DNA of 64,000 nt from CAZIPE01 sp964541305 (GCA_964541305.1 CAZIPE010000004.1:1-64000); one strand, 5' to 3'; positions 32,927 through 41,737 are shown, counted from the stretch's first letter. A program made the numbers and translations. The notes: generated by a model from the letters alone, not told the origin.

Positions 32927-33996
32927 GTGTCTATAATCTCACATATTTTCTTTATAGTCTGTTTTTTCAAACCTGAGTATAAGGGTAGGCACAATATTCG
33001 CTTTGATATGTCCTCGGAAATAGGGCACTTATCGTTTGATCTTATGTAAGAAATTGTATTCAGTGAAGGATAGAAATACCTCCTTGGATATATCCCGTCT
33101 CTATTCAATCGTTGAACCACCTCAGAAAGCTTTTTTTCACTATCGAGTAAGATGGGAAGATACGCTGAGTTATGACCTGCATCTTCTAAACCACTTGATA
33201 GTGTACAGCTTTTCGGTAAGAGGTTCGTGTAAAGTTTCGTTAGTTTTTTTCTTTCTTTTATAATATCGTCAATGTACTTCAAGTTACAAAGCCCCATAGC
33301 CGCTTGCACTTCGGTGGCTTTTGCATTAATGCCAAGCATTAGATGTGAATCGCCGTTATGACCAAACCGTTTGAGAAGATCCACCTTTTTACTCATCGCT
33401 TTGCTTTTAGCTACAACACAGCCACCTTCAATTGTATGAAATAGTTTAGTAGCGTGAAAACTAGAAATTGAGATGTCTCCCTGATTAAAGATTGACTTGC
33501 CCTCGTATTTCACTCCAAAAGCGTGTGCGGCATCATAAATTACTTTAAGATTGTGCTTTTTTGCAATTGCAGAGATCCCCTTGATGTTACATGGAAAGCC
33601 AAAAACATGAACTGCTAGAATAGCTCTAGTTTCTTTATTAATTGCTTCCTCGATTTTCTCAGAATCAATGCAATAGGTTTCTGGTTCAATGTCAACATAA
33701 CGTGGCGTAAAACCTTCCCATAAAATTGCTGACGATGTTGCCACATAAGAAAATGGGGTGGTAATAATTTCTCCCTGCTCCAGTCCTAGTGCGCGTATCG
33801 CAAGCTGAAGAGCGAGCGTGCCATTTGTAACAAAGTGCAAATTCTCGACTCGCAAATATCGCTCAAGCTCTTCCTCTAGCTCGAGAAGTACAGGACCTTG
33901 GTTTGTTAATTGCCCACCGTCCCATATCCTTCTCAGATATTCAAAGTATTCCTCTTTGGGTGGTAAGAAAGTTTTAGTTACGTTTATTTTGCTCAC
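32923..33996 (-). CDS. DegT/DnrJ/EryC1/StrS family PLP-dependent sugar aminotransferase
   Basis: A 357-aa aminotransferase that would transfer an amino group to a keto-sugar nucleotide. It has GGQLTNQGPVLLELEEELE, VTNGTLALQLAIRALGL, TTPFSYVATSSAI, the PLP-contacting DAAHAFGV and the Schiff-base lysine in FHATKLFHTIEGG. The frame also opens at a TTG at 34038; I prefer the GTG at 33996 because GGAG lies just before it and the conserved region starts soon after. It is the first gene of the 33996-28606 operon (aminotransferase, ATP-grasp/HAD, methyltransferase, GT4, GT2), which looks like one unit for making and attaching an amino sugar. Confidence 0.9.
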   Translation of the reverse strand: MSKINVTKTFLPPKEEYFEYLRRIWDGGQLTNQGPVLLELEEELERYLRVENLHFVTNGTLALQLAIRALGLEQGEIITTPFSYVATSSAILWEGFTPRYVDIEPETYCIDSEKIEEAINKETRAILAVHVFGFPCNIKGISAIAKKHNLKVIYDAAHAFGVKYEGKSIFNQGDISISSFHATKLFHTIEGGCVVAKSKAMSKKVDLLKRFGHNGDSHLMLGINAKATEVQAAMGLCNLKYIDDIIKERKKLTKLYTNLLPKSCTLSSGLEDAGHNSAYLPILLDSEKKLSEVVQRLNRDGIYPRRYFYPSLNTISYIRSNDKCPISEDISKRILCLPLYSGLKKQTIKKICEIIDT

Positions 33997-34033
33997 AATG
34001 CTCCAATTAGACTCTACATTACTCTCACTAGTG

Positions 34034-34039
34034 TACAAT
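34034..34039 (+). promoter_or_regulatory. -10 box before the gene at 34046, leaderless spacing
   Basis: TACAAT ends 6 nt before the GTG start at 34046. I see no clear -35 at 17 bp. The region is shared with the divergent aminotransferase operon. Confidence 0.5.
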
Positions 34040-34045
34040 TAATCT

Positions 34046-35266
34046 GTGGTTTCGAAAAATCTAATTGTCTACATTGTGCCAGACCGTAAAGAAGTAAACG
34101 GTGGAGTGTTATCGATATTTTCGCAGGCAAAAGAAGCTAGAAGATTTAAACATATCCATAATTCTGAAGTAATTATCTGTACATATCCTGGTCGTAATTC
34201 TTATGGGAAAAATGACCTATTTAAAAACGCCGAGGTGATCTATAGCTTCGATGAGGTAGTTATGAAATGGGGTCAGTTAAAAAACTTACTGATTCACATA
34301 CCTGAGTGTGGTGTTAAAAATGCAGCCACCGTCCTAAACAATAATTACTACAAATACCTTTCGACAATCGAAAATATTCACATCAACATAATGATGCAGA
34401 ATATTGAGCTAGCTCCTTCTGTTGCCGATTTCGTTGAACTTTTCCGAATTACTCCCGAGATCACACAAACCACCGCACATGATAGATACACAACACAAGA
34501 CCTTAGCAACACGTACCAAACCCCAGTGCATCATCTTTCAACCTTTGTTGACGTAAGTCAGTATGAGTTATCCTTATTTAAAACAAAAAAAAATCTTATT
34601 GTATACTCGCCGGATAATAATCCCGCAAAAAAAAGAGTCTTGGGCCAACTCAAGCTTTTAGGAAACTTTAAAATGGTGGAGATTAAAGATCTGGCCTACG
34701 ACGACTATAAAAGACTTACATCATCAGCGAAATTTTGTATTACTTTCGGTGAAGGGTTTGATGGGTATTTTTTAGAAAGTTATTTCTCTGGTTCAATAGG
34801 ATTAGCTGTTTATAATTCAACATTTTTTCCTAGTAAGGAGTTTTTAGAAAAGCTTCCTGGTGTATTTAATTCGTATGATAGTATGTACGAAAACATAGTT
34901 AAGGTTATTAATTCTCTAGAAAGTAACGAGGAGCTTTACAATTCAATATCGAAGAGGGGTAGGAAAATGATGGGCAGTCTCTATAAATATGAGAAGTATG
35001 TTGAGAACATTCAACGGTTTTACAAAAAAGAGTACGATATATATCCGAATGATGACCGCTTCAAAAATTTTCTTATCACCCACCTTCGTAGTGAAAAAAC
35101 ACAACGAGAACGGGATTCAGTAAGCAAACTTATGCGAGCGGAAAAAGAGTTGGCTGAACTCCGTGAGGTCAACAAAAAAATGAAACGTGACCTGACCTCA
35201 ATTATTGAATCACGAAGCTGGAAACTCACAAAACCACTCCGTTTAGCAAATAAAAAACGACCCTAG
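34046..35266 (+). CDS. Glycosyltransferase-like protein with C-terminal coiled coil
   Basis: A 406-aa protein with GT-B-like topology. N-terminal LIVYIVPDRKEVNGGVLSIF resembles the acceptor domain, and FCITFGEGFDGYFLESYFSG resembles an atypical donor motif. Residues 345-390 form a charged coiled coil, followed by IIESRSWKLTKPLR. That S-x-S-W-K/R-L-T-x-P-L-R tail is common at the ends of surface-glycan glycosyltransferases and methyltransferases. I do not recognise a specific family. It is a single plus-strand gene between two minus-strand operons. Confidence 0.7.
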   Translation: MVSKNLIVYIVPDRKEVNGGVLSIFSQAKEARRFKHIHNSEVIICTYPGRNSYGKNDLFKNAEVIYSFDEVVMKWGQLKNLLIHIPECGVKNAATVLNNNYYKYLSTIENIHINIMMQNIELAPSVADFVELFRITPEITQTTAHDRYTTQDLSNTYQTPVHHLSTFVDVSQYELSLFKTKKNLIVYSPDNNPAKKRVLGQLKLLGNFKMVEIKDLAYDDYKRLTSSAKFCITFGEGFDGYFLESYFSGSIGLAVYNSTFFPSKEFLEKLPGVFNSYDSMYENIVKVINSLESNEELYNSISKRGRKMMGSLYKYEKYVENIQRFYKKEYDIYPNDDRFKNFLITHLRSEKTQRERDSVSKLMRAEKELAELREVNKKMKRDLTSIIESRSWKLTKPLRLANKKRP

Positions 35267-35313
35267 TCAACACACTTGCCGCGTCCAGGATCGTGTTTAT
35301 AAGCAATGACTTT

Positions 35314-36516
35314 TTAAACTATAGTCACCCCTATTTTAGGATGGGTTAAGCTTTTTTGGTGATACATGACACCATTGACTATAAATTTGCCCGCCGACTC
35401 TTGTTTGAAAACCACCCTAGCAGCTTTCTCCGACTCTTTACAATCAGCCACCCCGATATTTACCGTGTATAGACCATTCGTTAAAGAGTTGTTTATTTTA
35501 AATCGAACTGTTTTCTTTCTGCCTTTATTCAACGGTACTGTCCCAATATTAGCCACCGTATCCGTCATTATTAGCAGGTTTTTGTCGTGATTTTTAATAT
35601 TAAAACCGATATTCGCTTTTTCAAGTTCTATCTTACTGACTATTTGAATCTCTATTTCAAACTCCTCAAATGCATCTACCTCGTCGGTTGGTCTACCGTT
35701 TTGAAGTATGTTTAAACTTTTTACTTCAATCAAATCTATCCCCTCTGTTTGTGTTTCTGTTATTTTTTTTGCTTCCTCCCTTAAGAACATTGTTTCGTAC
35801 AATTCACCCACTTCAGTACTGTTTCCAATCTTTTTGATTTTACCGTTCTCTAGTAATAGGGCGCGATCACAAAATTGTTCAACTGCTTGCATGTTATGCG
35901 ATACCAAAACCACAGTTCTGTCTTCTTTTTTCAGTGCATTAAAATAGTCGTAACATTTTTGTTGAAAAGCGGAGTCTCCGACAGCTAGGACCTCGTCCAA
36001 AAGTAAAATGTCGCTCTTTGCACGTATGGCAATTGAAAATGCCAGCCGAACCTGCATGCCGGAAGAGTAGTTTTTTAGTAACTGATCCATAAAATCTTCT
36101 AGTTCTGCAAATTCTACTATCTCATCGTACATAGCATTCACCTCGCGCCGAGTAAAGCCTAGCAGAGCCCCATTGAGATAAACGTTATCTCTTCCTGAAA
36201 GCTCCGGGTTAAAGCCAACCCCTAGCTCTATGAATGGAACTAGTGTGCCATTGATCTTAATCGATCCTGAACTTGGGGTATATACTCCTGCTATGCACTT
36301 AAGGAGTGTGCTTTTACCACTACCGTTTCTGCCAACTATCCCAAAAAATTCGCCTTTTTTAATTGTAAAAGATACGTTTTTAAAGGCAGTTTGTTTTTCT
36401 GCAGATATCTGTTTGAATGGGTTAACAAATACTGATTTTAGTGTATTCTTCTTCGCATGAGGTAAAACAAACTCTTTCTTAAGGTCCTTAACGATAATCG
36501 CATCTTTGTTCATCAT
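35314..36516 (-). CDS. ABC transporter ATP-binding protein, polysaccharide/teichoic acid export (Wzt/TagH type)
   Basis: A 400-aa ATPase that would power export of a lipid-linked glycan. Walker A GRNGSGKSTLLK is near residue 62, the signature YSSGMQVRLAFS near 152 and Walker B DILLLDEVLAVGD near 168, followed by the H-loop VLVSHNMQ. Residues 250-400 form a Wzt-C-like beta-sandwich (EIEIQIVSKIELEKANIGF, then GLYTVNIGVADC). In known Wzt proteins that domain binds the finished polymer's cap, so export here may require a specific terminal sugar. It overlaps the permease gene by ATGA. Confidence 0.94.
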   Translation of the reverse strand: MMNKDAIIVKDLKKEFVLPHAKKNTLKSVFVNPFKQISAEKQTAFKNVSFTIKKGEFFGIVGRNGSGKSTLLKCIAGVYTPSSGSIKINGTLVPFIELGVGFNPELSGRDNVYLNGALLGFTRREVNAMYDEIVEFAELEDFMDQLLKNYSSGMQVRLAFSIAIRAKSDILLLDEVLAVGDSAFQQKCYDYFNALKKEDRTVVLVSHNMQAVEQFCDRALLLENGKIKKIGNSTEVGELYETMFLREEAKKITETQTEGIDLIEVKSLNILQNGRPTDEVDAFEEFEIEIQIVSKIELEKANIGFNIKNHDKNLLIMTDTVANIGTVPLNKGRKKTVRFKINNSLTNGLYTVNIGVADCKESEKAARVVFKQESAGKFIVNGVMYHQKSLTHPKIGVTIV

Positions 36517-37349
36517 ACAATTTCTCCAAAACCACTAACTCTTTTTTTGAAGTAAAAGATGCTAAAAGATAACATGGCTATGACAAGTCCTATGGGAATT
36601 AATATTACAAATTTGCTCGGGAATAGGTCAAAAATAGTTTGAGTGCCAGAATAAGTAGTAACTTTGCGAGCCTCTTGAATAATTTGTGTAAGTGGATTTA
36701 AAGAAATGAGTTCCTGAACGCGAATATTAGGGATCTTGCTGAGCGGGTATATTATTGGGATGGTGTAAAAGAGTGCTTGTTTGATAACATCCCAAACATG
36801 GTCAATATCACGAAATCTCACGTATGTGGCGCTCAAAAATATACCAAACCCCACCGAAAGTAGGATTAATTCAACAATGAGTAGTGGGAATATTATCAAA
36901 GTATCCCAAGACAATGCATGCGGGCTTGTGCTGAAAAGGAGAATGAATATAAACACAACGACTAGATTCAGAAGAAGGTTGATCAAAGCTGACATTGCTG
37001 TGGAGATTGGAATTAAATATATTGGAATTTTGATTTTTCTTATAAGACTACCCCTGCTGACAATAGACTTGAGTGAGTTGCTAGTAGCCTCTACGAAGAA
37101 TGTCCAGAGAATAATTCCTAGCAAAAGTGATGTTGGGTAATTAGGAACTCCTTTGCCAAGGTTCAAAAACTTCGTAAACACAATAAAAAGAATCCCGAAA
37201 AGCATAAGTGGCTTGAGAAGCGACCATACATATCCAAGAGCAGACCCTTGATAACGTAGCTTAAAATCGGTCCTGACTAGCTCAAAAAATAGTGCTTTAT
37301 TTTCTTTCGAGAATATTTGCTTTGGATTTATCATATACGGTGTATTCAT
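36513..37349 (-). CDS. ABC transporter permease, polysaccharide/teichoic acid export (Wzm/TagG type)
   Basis: An ABC-2 permease of about 278 aa with six transmembrane helices. LVRTDFKLRYQGSALGYVWSLLKPLMLF near the N-terminus is the classic Wzm amphipathic segment, and SLNPLTQIIQEARKV near residue 215 is the usual C-terminal motif. The frame opens at 37376, overlapping the divergent GT2; the ATG at 37349 removes that overlap, and another in-frame ATG is at 37334. A TATAAT directly abuts 37349, so 37334 may be the true start. It pairs with the Wzt-type ATPase downstream. Confidence 0.92.
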   Translation of the reverse strand: MNTPYMINPKQIFSKENKALFFELVRTDFKLRYQGSALGYVWSLLKPLMLFGILFIVFTKFLNLGKGVPNYPTSLLLGIILWTFFVEATSNSLKSIVSRGSLIRKIKIPIYLIPISTAMSALINLLLNLVVVFIFILLFSTSPHALSWDTLIIFPLLIVELILLSVGFGIFLSATYVRFRDIDHVWDVIKQALFYTIPIIYPLSKIPNIRVQELISLNPLTQIIQEARKVTTYSGTQTIFDLFPSKFVILIPIGLVIAMLSFSIFYFKKRVSGFGEIV

Positions 37350-37363
37350 TATAGAATAGATGA

Positions 37364-38377
37364 ATGAAGAAGTCATCGGTGGTGGTCATAGTTTTAAACT
37401 GGAACGACGCCAATCTACTGTCTAAATCAGTTGGATCTCTCTTAGGGCAGTCGGAAAAGTGCGATATTGTTATTGTAGACAATGGGTCTGAAGATAACTC
37501 GAAAGAAGTTATTGAATCTTATGGTGGAAAAGTGGTGGCTCTATACAACAAAAAAAACCTTGGCTTTGCTGGTGGTGTGAATACGGGCATAAAGTGGGCG
37601 CTAGAAAATGACTATGAGTATATTGCACTTCTCAATAATGATGCGGTGGCAGATAAAAATTGGCTGAAAGAACTAAAAGCTGAGTTTGATGATTCTAAAA
37701 TAGCGGGCGTGACCTGTTCAATAATTCGAGAAGGTACCGCAAGATATGACAGTTCGGGTGAAGGACTTACTACCTGGGGACTTCCTTACCCTAGAGGAAG
37801 AGACGAGAAGGTGTCTGGTCGATATAGTAAAGAGAGGGATGTTTTTGGTATATCAGGGGGGGCAAGTATGTACCGGGCTTCTTTTTTCAAGGATGTAGGG
37901 CTGTTTGATGAAGATTTCTTTGCTTATTATGAGGATTTGGATTTAAGTTTTCGCGGTCAACTTGCGGGCTGGAAGTTTCACTATGCTCCTAAAGCTATTG
38001 TTTACCATGCAACCGGCACAACCAGCGGGCGAGTGAAGGGTTTTACGACCCATCAGACATTAAAGAATCTGCCGTGGCTATTCTGGAAGAATGTTCCATT
38101 TAATCTTTTTCCAACTATTTTGCCTCGCTTTATTATTGCTCATAAACTGTTTGCTCTGCGGGCTCTTTCGCGCGGGCATATTTGGATTACCTTCAAAGCT
38201 TTGTTTATCTCACTCGCACTTTTGCCCAAGAAACTTATTCAGCGGCGTTCTATTCAGAAGAATAAACAAGTGAGCGACGAGTATATTAAATCTATCCTCG
38301 CCTGGGATCTCCCGCCAAATGCTACAGCTCTCAGAAAACTCCGATCAAAATGGTGGAAACTCAGAGGTAGAGCATGA
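37364..38377 (+). CDS. Glycosyltransferase family 2
   Basis: A 337-aa GT-A enzyme of the rhamnosyltransferase-like GT2 group: VVVIVLNWNDANLL at the start, VIVDNGSEDNSKEVIE, NKKNLGFAGGVNTGI, metal-site LLNNDAVADKNWL, and FDEDFFAYYEDLDLSFRGQL in the acceptor domain. The last 100 residues are hydrophobic or basic and may touch the membrane. It overlaps the following GT4 by ATGA and diverges from the ABC exporter genes, so all four probably serve one export pathway. Confidence 0.92.
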   Translation: MKKSSVVVIVLNWNDANLLSKSVGSLLGQSEKCDIVIVDNGSEDNSKEVIESYGGKVVALYNKKNLGFAGGVNTGIKWALENDYEYIALLNNDAVADKNWLKELKAEFDDSKIAGVTCSIIREGTARYDSSGEGLTTWGLPYPRGRDEKVSGRYSKERDVFGISGGASMYRASFFKDVGLFDEDFFAYYEDLDLSFRGQLAGWKFHYAPKAIVYHATGTTSGRVKGFTTHQTLKNLPWLFWKNVPFNLFPTILPRFIIAHKLFALRALSRGHIWITFKALFISLALLPKKLIQRRSIQKNKQVSDEYIKSILAWDLPPNATALRKLRSKWWKLRGRA

Positions 38378-39480
38378 AGCGAATTGTGATTGATGCGCGG
38401 GAATATCCGACCAGTACAGGGCGATATATCCGCAAACTCCTGGAATATCTTGAGAAGATTGATGGAAATAATGATCAGCGTGAATATGTGATTTTACTTA
38501 AATCTGCAGATTTTGATACGTACCAACCAAAAGCTAAAAACTTTAGCAAAGTACGGGCTGACTTCAAGGAATTCACCTTCTCTGAGCAAATAGGATTTTT
38601 GCGACTTATTCGCAATTTAAAAGCTGACCTGGTTCATTTTACGTTAGTGCAACAACCAATCTTGTATAGTGGCACCGTGGTCACTACCCTGCAAGACTTC
38701 ACTACCCTGCGCTTTGATAACCCTACAAAAAATAAGGTAATCTTCAAATTTAAGCAGCTTGTCTATAAATGGGTTAATCATCGAGCCGCCAGGAAGTCCG
38801 GGCTGCTGATAACACCGACTGAGTTCGTAAAACAAGACGCCGTCAATCTGTTGAAGGTTGATCCGGCGAAGATTACTGTGACACTAGAGTCGGCCGACAA
38901 AATTAACGTTGTTGCTGAGAAATATACCGAGCTCGTGGGCAAGAAGTTCCTCATGTATGTTGGCCGATCACAGCCACACAAGAACTTACAAAGACTTCTT
39001 GATGCAACAAAGCTCATCCAAAAAAGCGACCCGAATGTAGGCCTAGTGTTAGTAGGTAAAACAGACGAGCTTTCTCGAATGCTACAGAGTCATGCCGATA
39101 AGATCGGTTTGAAAAACTTCTACATGACTGGCTACGTTAGCGAGGGTCAGTTGAGGTGGCTTTACGAGAACTGTGCCTGCTACTGCTTCCCTTCTCTCTC
39201 CGAGGGCTTCGGCCTACCTTCACTAGAAGCGATGATGCACGGTGCACCCGTAGCTAGCTCAGATGCTACGTGCCTACCCGAAGTAAACGGTGACGCGGCC
39301 CATTACTTCAATCCGCTCGACGTAACAGATATGGCAAAAAAGATTACCGGGGTATTAACAGATAAGAAATTAAGAAGCGAACTCATCAAAAAAGGGTCGC
39401 GACAAGTGAAAAAGTACTCGTGGGAGCGCATGGCGAGGCAGACTTTAGAGGTATATAAAGAAGTACTAGAAGAGGGTTAA
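38374..39480 (+). CDS. Glycosyltransferase family 4 (GT-B)
   Basis: A 368-aa GT4 enzyme with MKRIVIDAREYPTSTGRYI at the N-terminus, KFLMYVGRSQPHKNLQRLLD at the start of the donor domain, and the complete donor motif SEGFGLPSLEAMMHGAPVASSD. The form resembles mannosyl- and rhamnosyltransferases of O-antigen clusters. Its stop directly abuts the stop of the convergent jag gene with no spacer, marking the border between the glycan region and the origin block. Confidence 0.91.
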   Translation: MKRIVIDAREYPTSTGRYIRKLLEYLEKIDGNNDQREYVILLKSADFDTYQPKAKNFSKVRADFKEFTFSEQIGFLRLIRNLKADLVHFTLVQQPILYSGTVVTTLQDFTTLRFDNPTKNKVIFKFKQLVYKWVNHRAARKSGLLITPTEFVKQDAVNLLKVDPAKITVTLESADKINVVAEKYTELVGKKFLMYVGRSQPHKNLQRLLDATKLIQKSDPNVGLVLVGKTDELSRMLQSHADKIGLKNFYMTGYVSEGQLRWLYENCACYCFPSLSEGFGLPSLEAMMHGAPVASSDATCLPEVNGDAAHYFNPLDVTDMAKKITGVLTDKKLRSELIKKGSRQVKKYSWERMARQTLEVYKEVLEEG

Positions 39481-39957
39481 CTACTTCTCTTCTTGTGCAA
39501 GTTCCAAAACAATGTGGCGATCTCGGCCTTCGCCTTCAGAATGACTAGTGATATCACTGAAGTCCTGTAGACAACGGTGGATAGTGCGTCTATCGGCAGG
39601 ATTCATTGGTTGAAGAGCTTTAGTCTCTTTAGATTCACGCACTTCTTTTACCCAACCATCGAGCTGTTCGAGTAGCTTCTCGGCTCGGTGCTTTTTGTAG
39701 TCGGCAATATCTATGTTGACGCGCGTCAGGGCTGCCTCGGCGTTCTTGAGCATGGTGCCGACAAGTGCTTGTAGGGCGCGTAGGGTTTCACCGTTATGAC
39801 CTATCAGAAAGCCGTTGAGATGGGTAGAAGGTACACTGAGCTCGATGACATCCTCGTCGTGACTCGACGTAACGACGGCGTTTAGGCCAAAAAAAGAAAG
39901 GATGTCTTCTAGGTATCCTCGGGCTTTTTCAATGGCTTGTTCTTGTTCGTCATTCAT
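39481..39957 (-). CDS. jag: Jag/SpoIIIJ-associated RNA-binding protein (KH and R3H domains)
   Basis: A 158-aa RNA-binding protein. A KH domain occupies about residues 35-95, with the loop LIGHNGETLRALQALV, and an R3H domain occupies 95-155, with MNPADRRTIHRCLQDF and the later GRDRHIVL. The N-terminal Jag domain found in longer homologues is short or missing here. Jag lies beside yidC in many genomes; here it overlaps yidC by 4 bp. The family is linked to RNA binding and cell-envelope control in Firmicutes, which is background rather than shown here. Confidence 0.92.
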   Translation of the reverse strand: MNDEQEQAIEKARGYLEDILSFFGLNAVVTSSHDEDVIELSVPSTHLNGFLIGHNGETLRALQALVGTMLKNAEAALTRVNIDIADYKKHRAEKLLEQLDGWVKEVRESKETKALQPMNPADRRTIHRCLQDFSDITSHSEGEGRDRHIVLELAQEEK

Positions 39958-40943
39958 CGCTTCTTCCTCTTCTTATGCTTCTTACCGGGCTTAGCAGTGG
40001 TGGTAGCTGGTGAAATAATACGAGTAGTGGTCGTAACCTTGCCTTTATTTACTTTCTTTTGAGATTCATTATTTACTTTTTCCTCAGGTGCGTTTGCTGG
40101 GCGCTTCTTTACTGAGACTACTTCGGCAATTTCTTCTAGCTCCTTGGTATCCTTCTTAAAGATAAGTGACTGCTGGAAGATACCGATCGCACCGCTGGCA
40201 AGGAGATACATGACCATCGCACCAGTAGAATACAGACCAAACATCAGGGTCATGACCGGCATAAGGTAGAGCATCGTACCACCCATAGCGGCAGACATAT
40301 CTTCTTGTTCGGGTTGCTTGCCATTGGCCGATGACTTAAGTAGGTCTCTGAGTTTCTTCTTTTCTTTTTGTTCAGGCAGTATTTGTTTCGCCTGATAATA
40401 CGACAGTACCGTTGCTACGAGGGCTAGGGCAAGAACCGGCAGGTACACCGTTCCGTTATCAAAGCCTTTTTTACTCAGATCAATAAAGCCGAAGCTGACG
40501 TAGTTAAACAGACTGTTATCGGCGATAACCTGTTGAATATGAGGAATGTTACGCACGAACGGGTAGGTAAAGGTTGAGAGCTTATCCAGATCCGTCGTTA
40601 AATCGCGGGCAGCCTCGAAGACACCAATGAAGAGCGGAAGCTGAATGAGAGTTAGCCCGATTGAGCCAAAAGGACTAATTCCCTTTTCTTTAAAGAGTTC
40701 CATTTGAAGGGCGGCAGCTTTTTGTCTGTCGGTGCCAGCAGCTTTTTTAATCTTGGCGAGCTCTGGCTGCAGGTCGCGCATTTTCTTGCTTTGGTGTAGT
40801 TGTTTTTTCAGTAGTGGCCAGAGCGCTAATCGCACTAAGACGGTGAATATAATGAGACTTACGCCAAGATCATGCCCGGGCAGGATACCGTAGATGGCAA
40901 CAACAATGTTATAGAGTGGTTGAACAATAATTGTTTGAAACAT
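39954..40943 (-). CDS. yidC: Membrane protein insertase YidC/Oxa1 family
   Basis: A 329-aa insertase of the short Gram-positive-like type without the large periplasmic P1 domain. Helices include LGVSLIIFTVLVRLALWPLL, followed by the cytoplasmic hairpin LHQSKKMRDLQPELAKIKK, then ISPFGSIGLTLIQLPLFIGV. The functional hydrophilic-groove Arg of the family is likely the Arg of VRLALWPL. The C-terminal tail is long and basic (KPGKKHKKRKKR), which can contact ribosomes. It would insert the many membrane proteins of this window, including pilins and VirB6-like proteins. Confidence 0.95.
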   Translation of the reverse strand: MFQTIIVQPLYNIVVAIYGILPGHDLGVSLIIFTVLVRLALWPLLKKQLHQSKKMRDLQPELAKIKKAAGTDRQKAAALQMELFKEKGISPFGSIGLTLIQLPLFIGVFEAARDLTTDLDKLSTFTYPFVRNIPHIQQVIADNSLFNYVSFGFIDLSKKGFDNGTVYLPVLALALVATVLSYYQAKQILPEQKEKKKLRDLLKSSANGKQPEQEDMSAAMGGTMLYLMPVMTLMFGLYSTGAMVMYLLASGAIGIFQQSLIFKKDTKELEEIAEVVSVKKRPANAPEEKVNNESQKKVNKGKVTTTTRIISPATTTAKPGKKHKKRKKR

Positions 40944-40987
40944 TACATACTATAATATCACATCTGGTATCGAGTGATCACTAGTAA

Positions 40988-41338
40988 CTACCTCTTGTAT
41001 ACCTCAGCCTTGTGAAGAAGCTCTACGACGAGTCGATTCAATTCGCTGTGGTCGATAGTGGCCACACGATCATCAAAGACCGTAATAACCAGATCATACC
41101 CCGGTGCAATCATTGACCAGTGAGCCCGCACTACCTCATATACTCTCCGGCGAATACGGTTGCGTACTGGTGCCTGCTTAACCACTTTTTTTGAGACCAC
41201 AACCGCGACCCGACTCTCTTTGTTTCGAGAGTTGGGGGTGTATTTAAGTTGAAGGCAGTTGACGCGAGCTAATGCACCCTTACTGTAAACATAGCGAAGG
41301 CTGTTGTGTCCGTGAAACCGAAAAGCTTTAGCAAGCAT
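40988..41338 (-). CDS. rnpA: Ribonuclease P protein component
   Basis: A 116-aa basic protein that assists RNase P RNA in trimming tRNA 5' leaders. The family signature is VKQAPVRNRIRRRVYEVVR, preceded by RVAVVVSKKV. The N-terminus MLAKAFRFHGHNSLRYVYSK replaces the more usual LKxxxxF-x-x-V region but fits the fold. It lies 37 bp downstream of rpmH, the normal order, and is followed by yidC after 44 bp. Confidence 0.95.
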   Translation of the reverse strand: MLAKAFRFHGHNSLRYVYSKGALARVNCLQLKYTPNSRNKESRVAVVVSKKVVKQAPVRNRIRRRVYEVVRAHWSMIAPGYDLVITVFDDRVATIDHSELNRLVVELLHKAEVYKR

Positions 41339-41375
41339 TATGGGTACGTCCGTCCTTTACTTTATCTTTTGTTGT

Positions 41376-41513
41376 TTAGTAGCTAAGTCGTGAACGGCCT
41401 TTGAGGCGGCGGCTTTTGAGAACTTTTCGTCCTGCTGCACTGCTCATTCGAGCACGAAAACCATGAACTCTTTGGGCATGACGATTCTTTGGTTGGAATG
41501 TTCTTTTTGGCAT
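41376..41513 (-). CDS. rpmH: 50S ribosomal protein L34
   Basis: A 45-aa ribosomal protein found by reading the minus strand directly. It begins MPKRTFQPKNRHAQRVHGF and ends KSRRLKGRSRLSY, the standard L34 pattern of TFQPKxRxRxxxHGFxxRM with a late GRKVL. An AAGGAG (41530-41525) lies 11 nt before ATG. Promoter candidate TACAAT at 41560-41555 overlaps the DnaA-box region, so expression may respond to DnaA binding. It begins the rpmH-rnpA-yidC-jag order. Confidence 0.97.
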   Translation of the reverse strand: MPKRTFQPKNRHAQRVHGFRARMSSAAGRKVLKSRRLKGRSRLSY

Positions 41514-41554
41514 ATCTGTTGTAACTCCTTGTTGGTTGATATTTTATTGTTCCT

Positions 41555-41705
41555 ATTGTATCACATTGTGGGCTTATCCACACAAGATACGGTAGTTTCC
41601 ACAGGACTTCATCTGGAAACCCAATACTGTGGATAAGTGTGGTTCTTCGGTGTTTTTTTATCTGTAAGTATGGGGTTGTGGAAAAGTAGTGAACTTTTGT
41701 ATAGT
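41555..41705. promoter_or_regulatory. DnaA-box cluster and divergent rpmH/dnaA promoters
   Basis: Perfect 9-mer DnaA boxes are TTATCCACA at 41574-41582 and its reverse complement TGTGGATAA at 41628-41636. Weaker matches are TTTCCACAG at 41596-41604 and TTGTGGAAA at 41676-41684. For dnaA, a candidate promoter is TTGTGG (41676-41681), 18-bp spacer, TATAGT (41700-41705); its -35 overlaps a box, suggesting autoregulation. For rpmH, TACAAT is at 41560-41555 on the minus strand with TTGTGT (41585-41580) as a possible -35 after a 19-bp spacer. Confidence 0.78.
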
Positions 41706-41737
41706 TGAATGTAGTCACAAATGTGAGAGGGAACACA

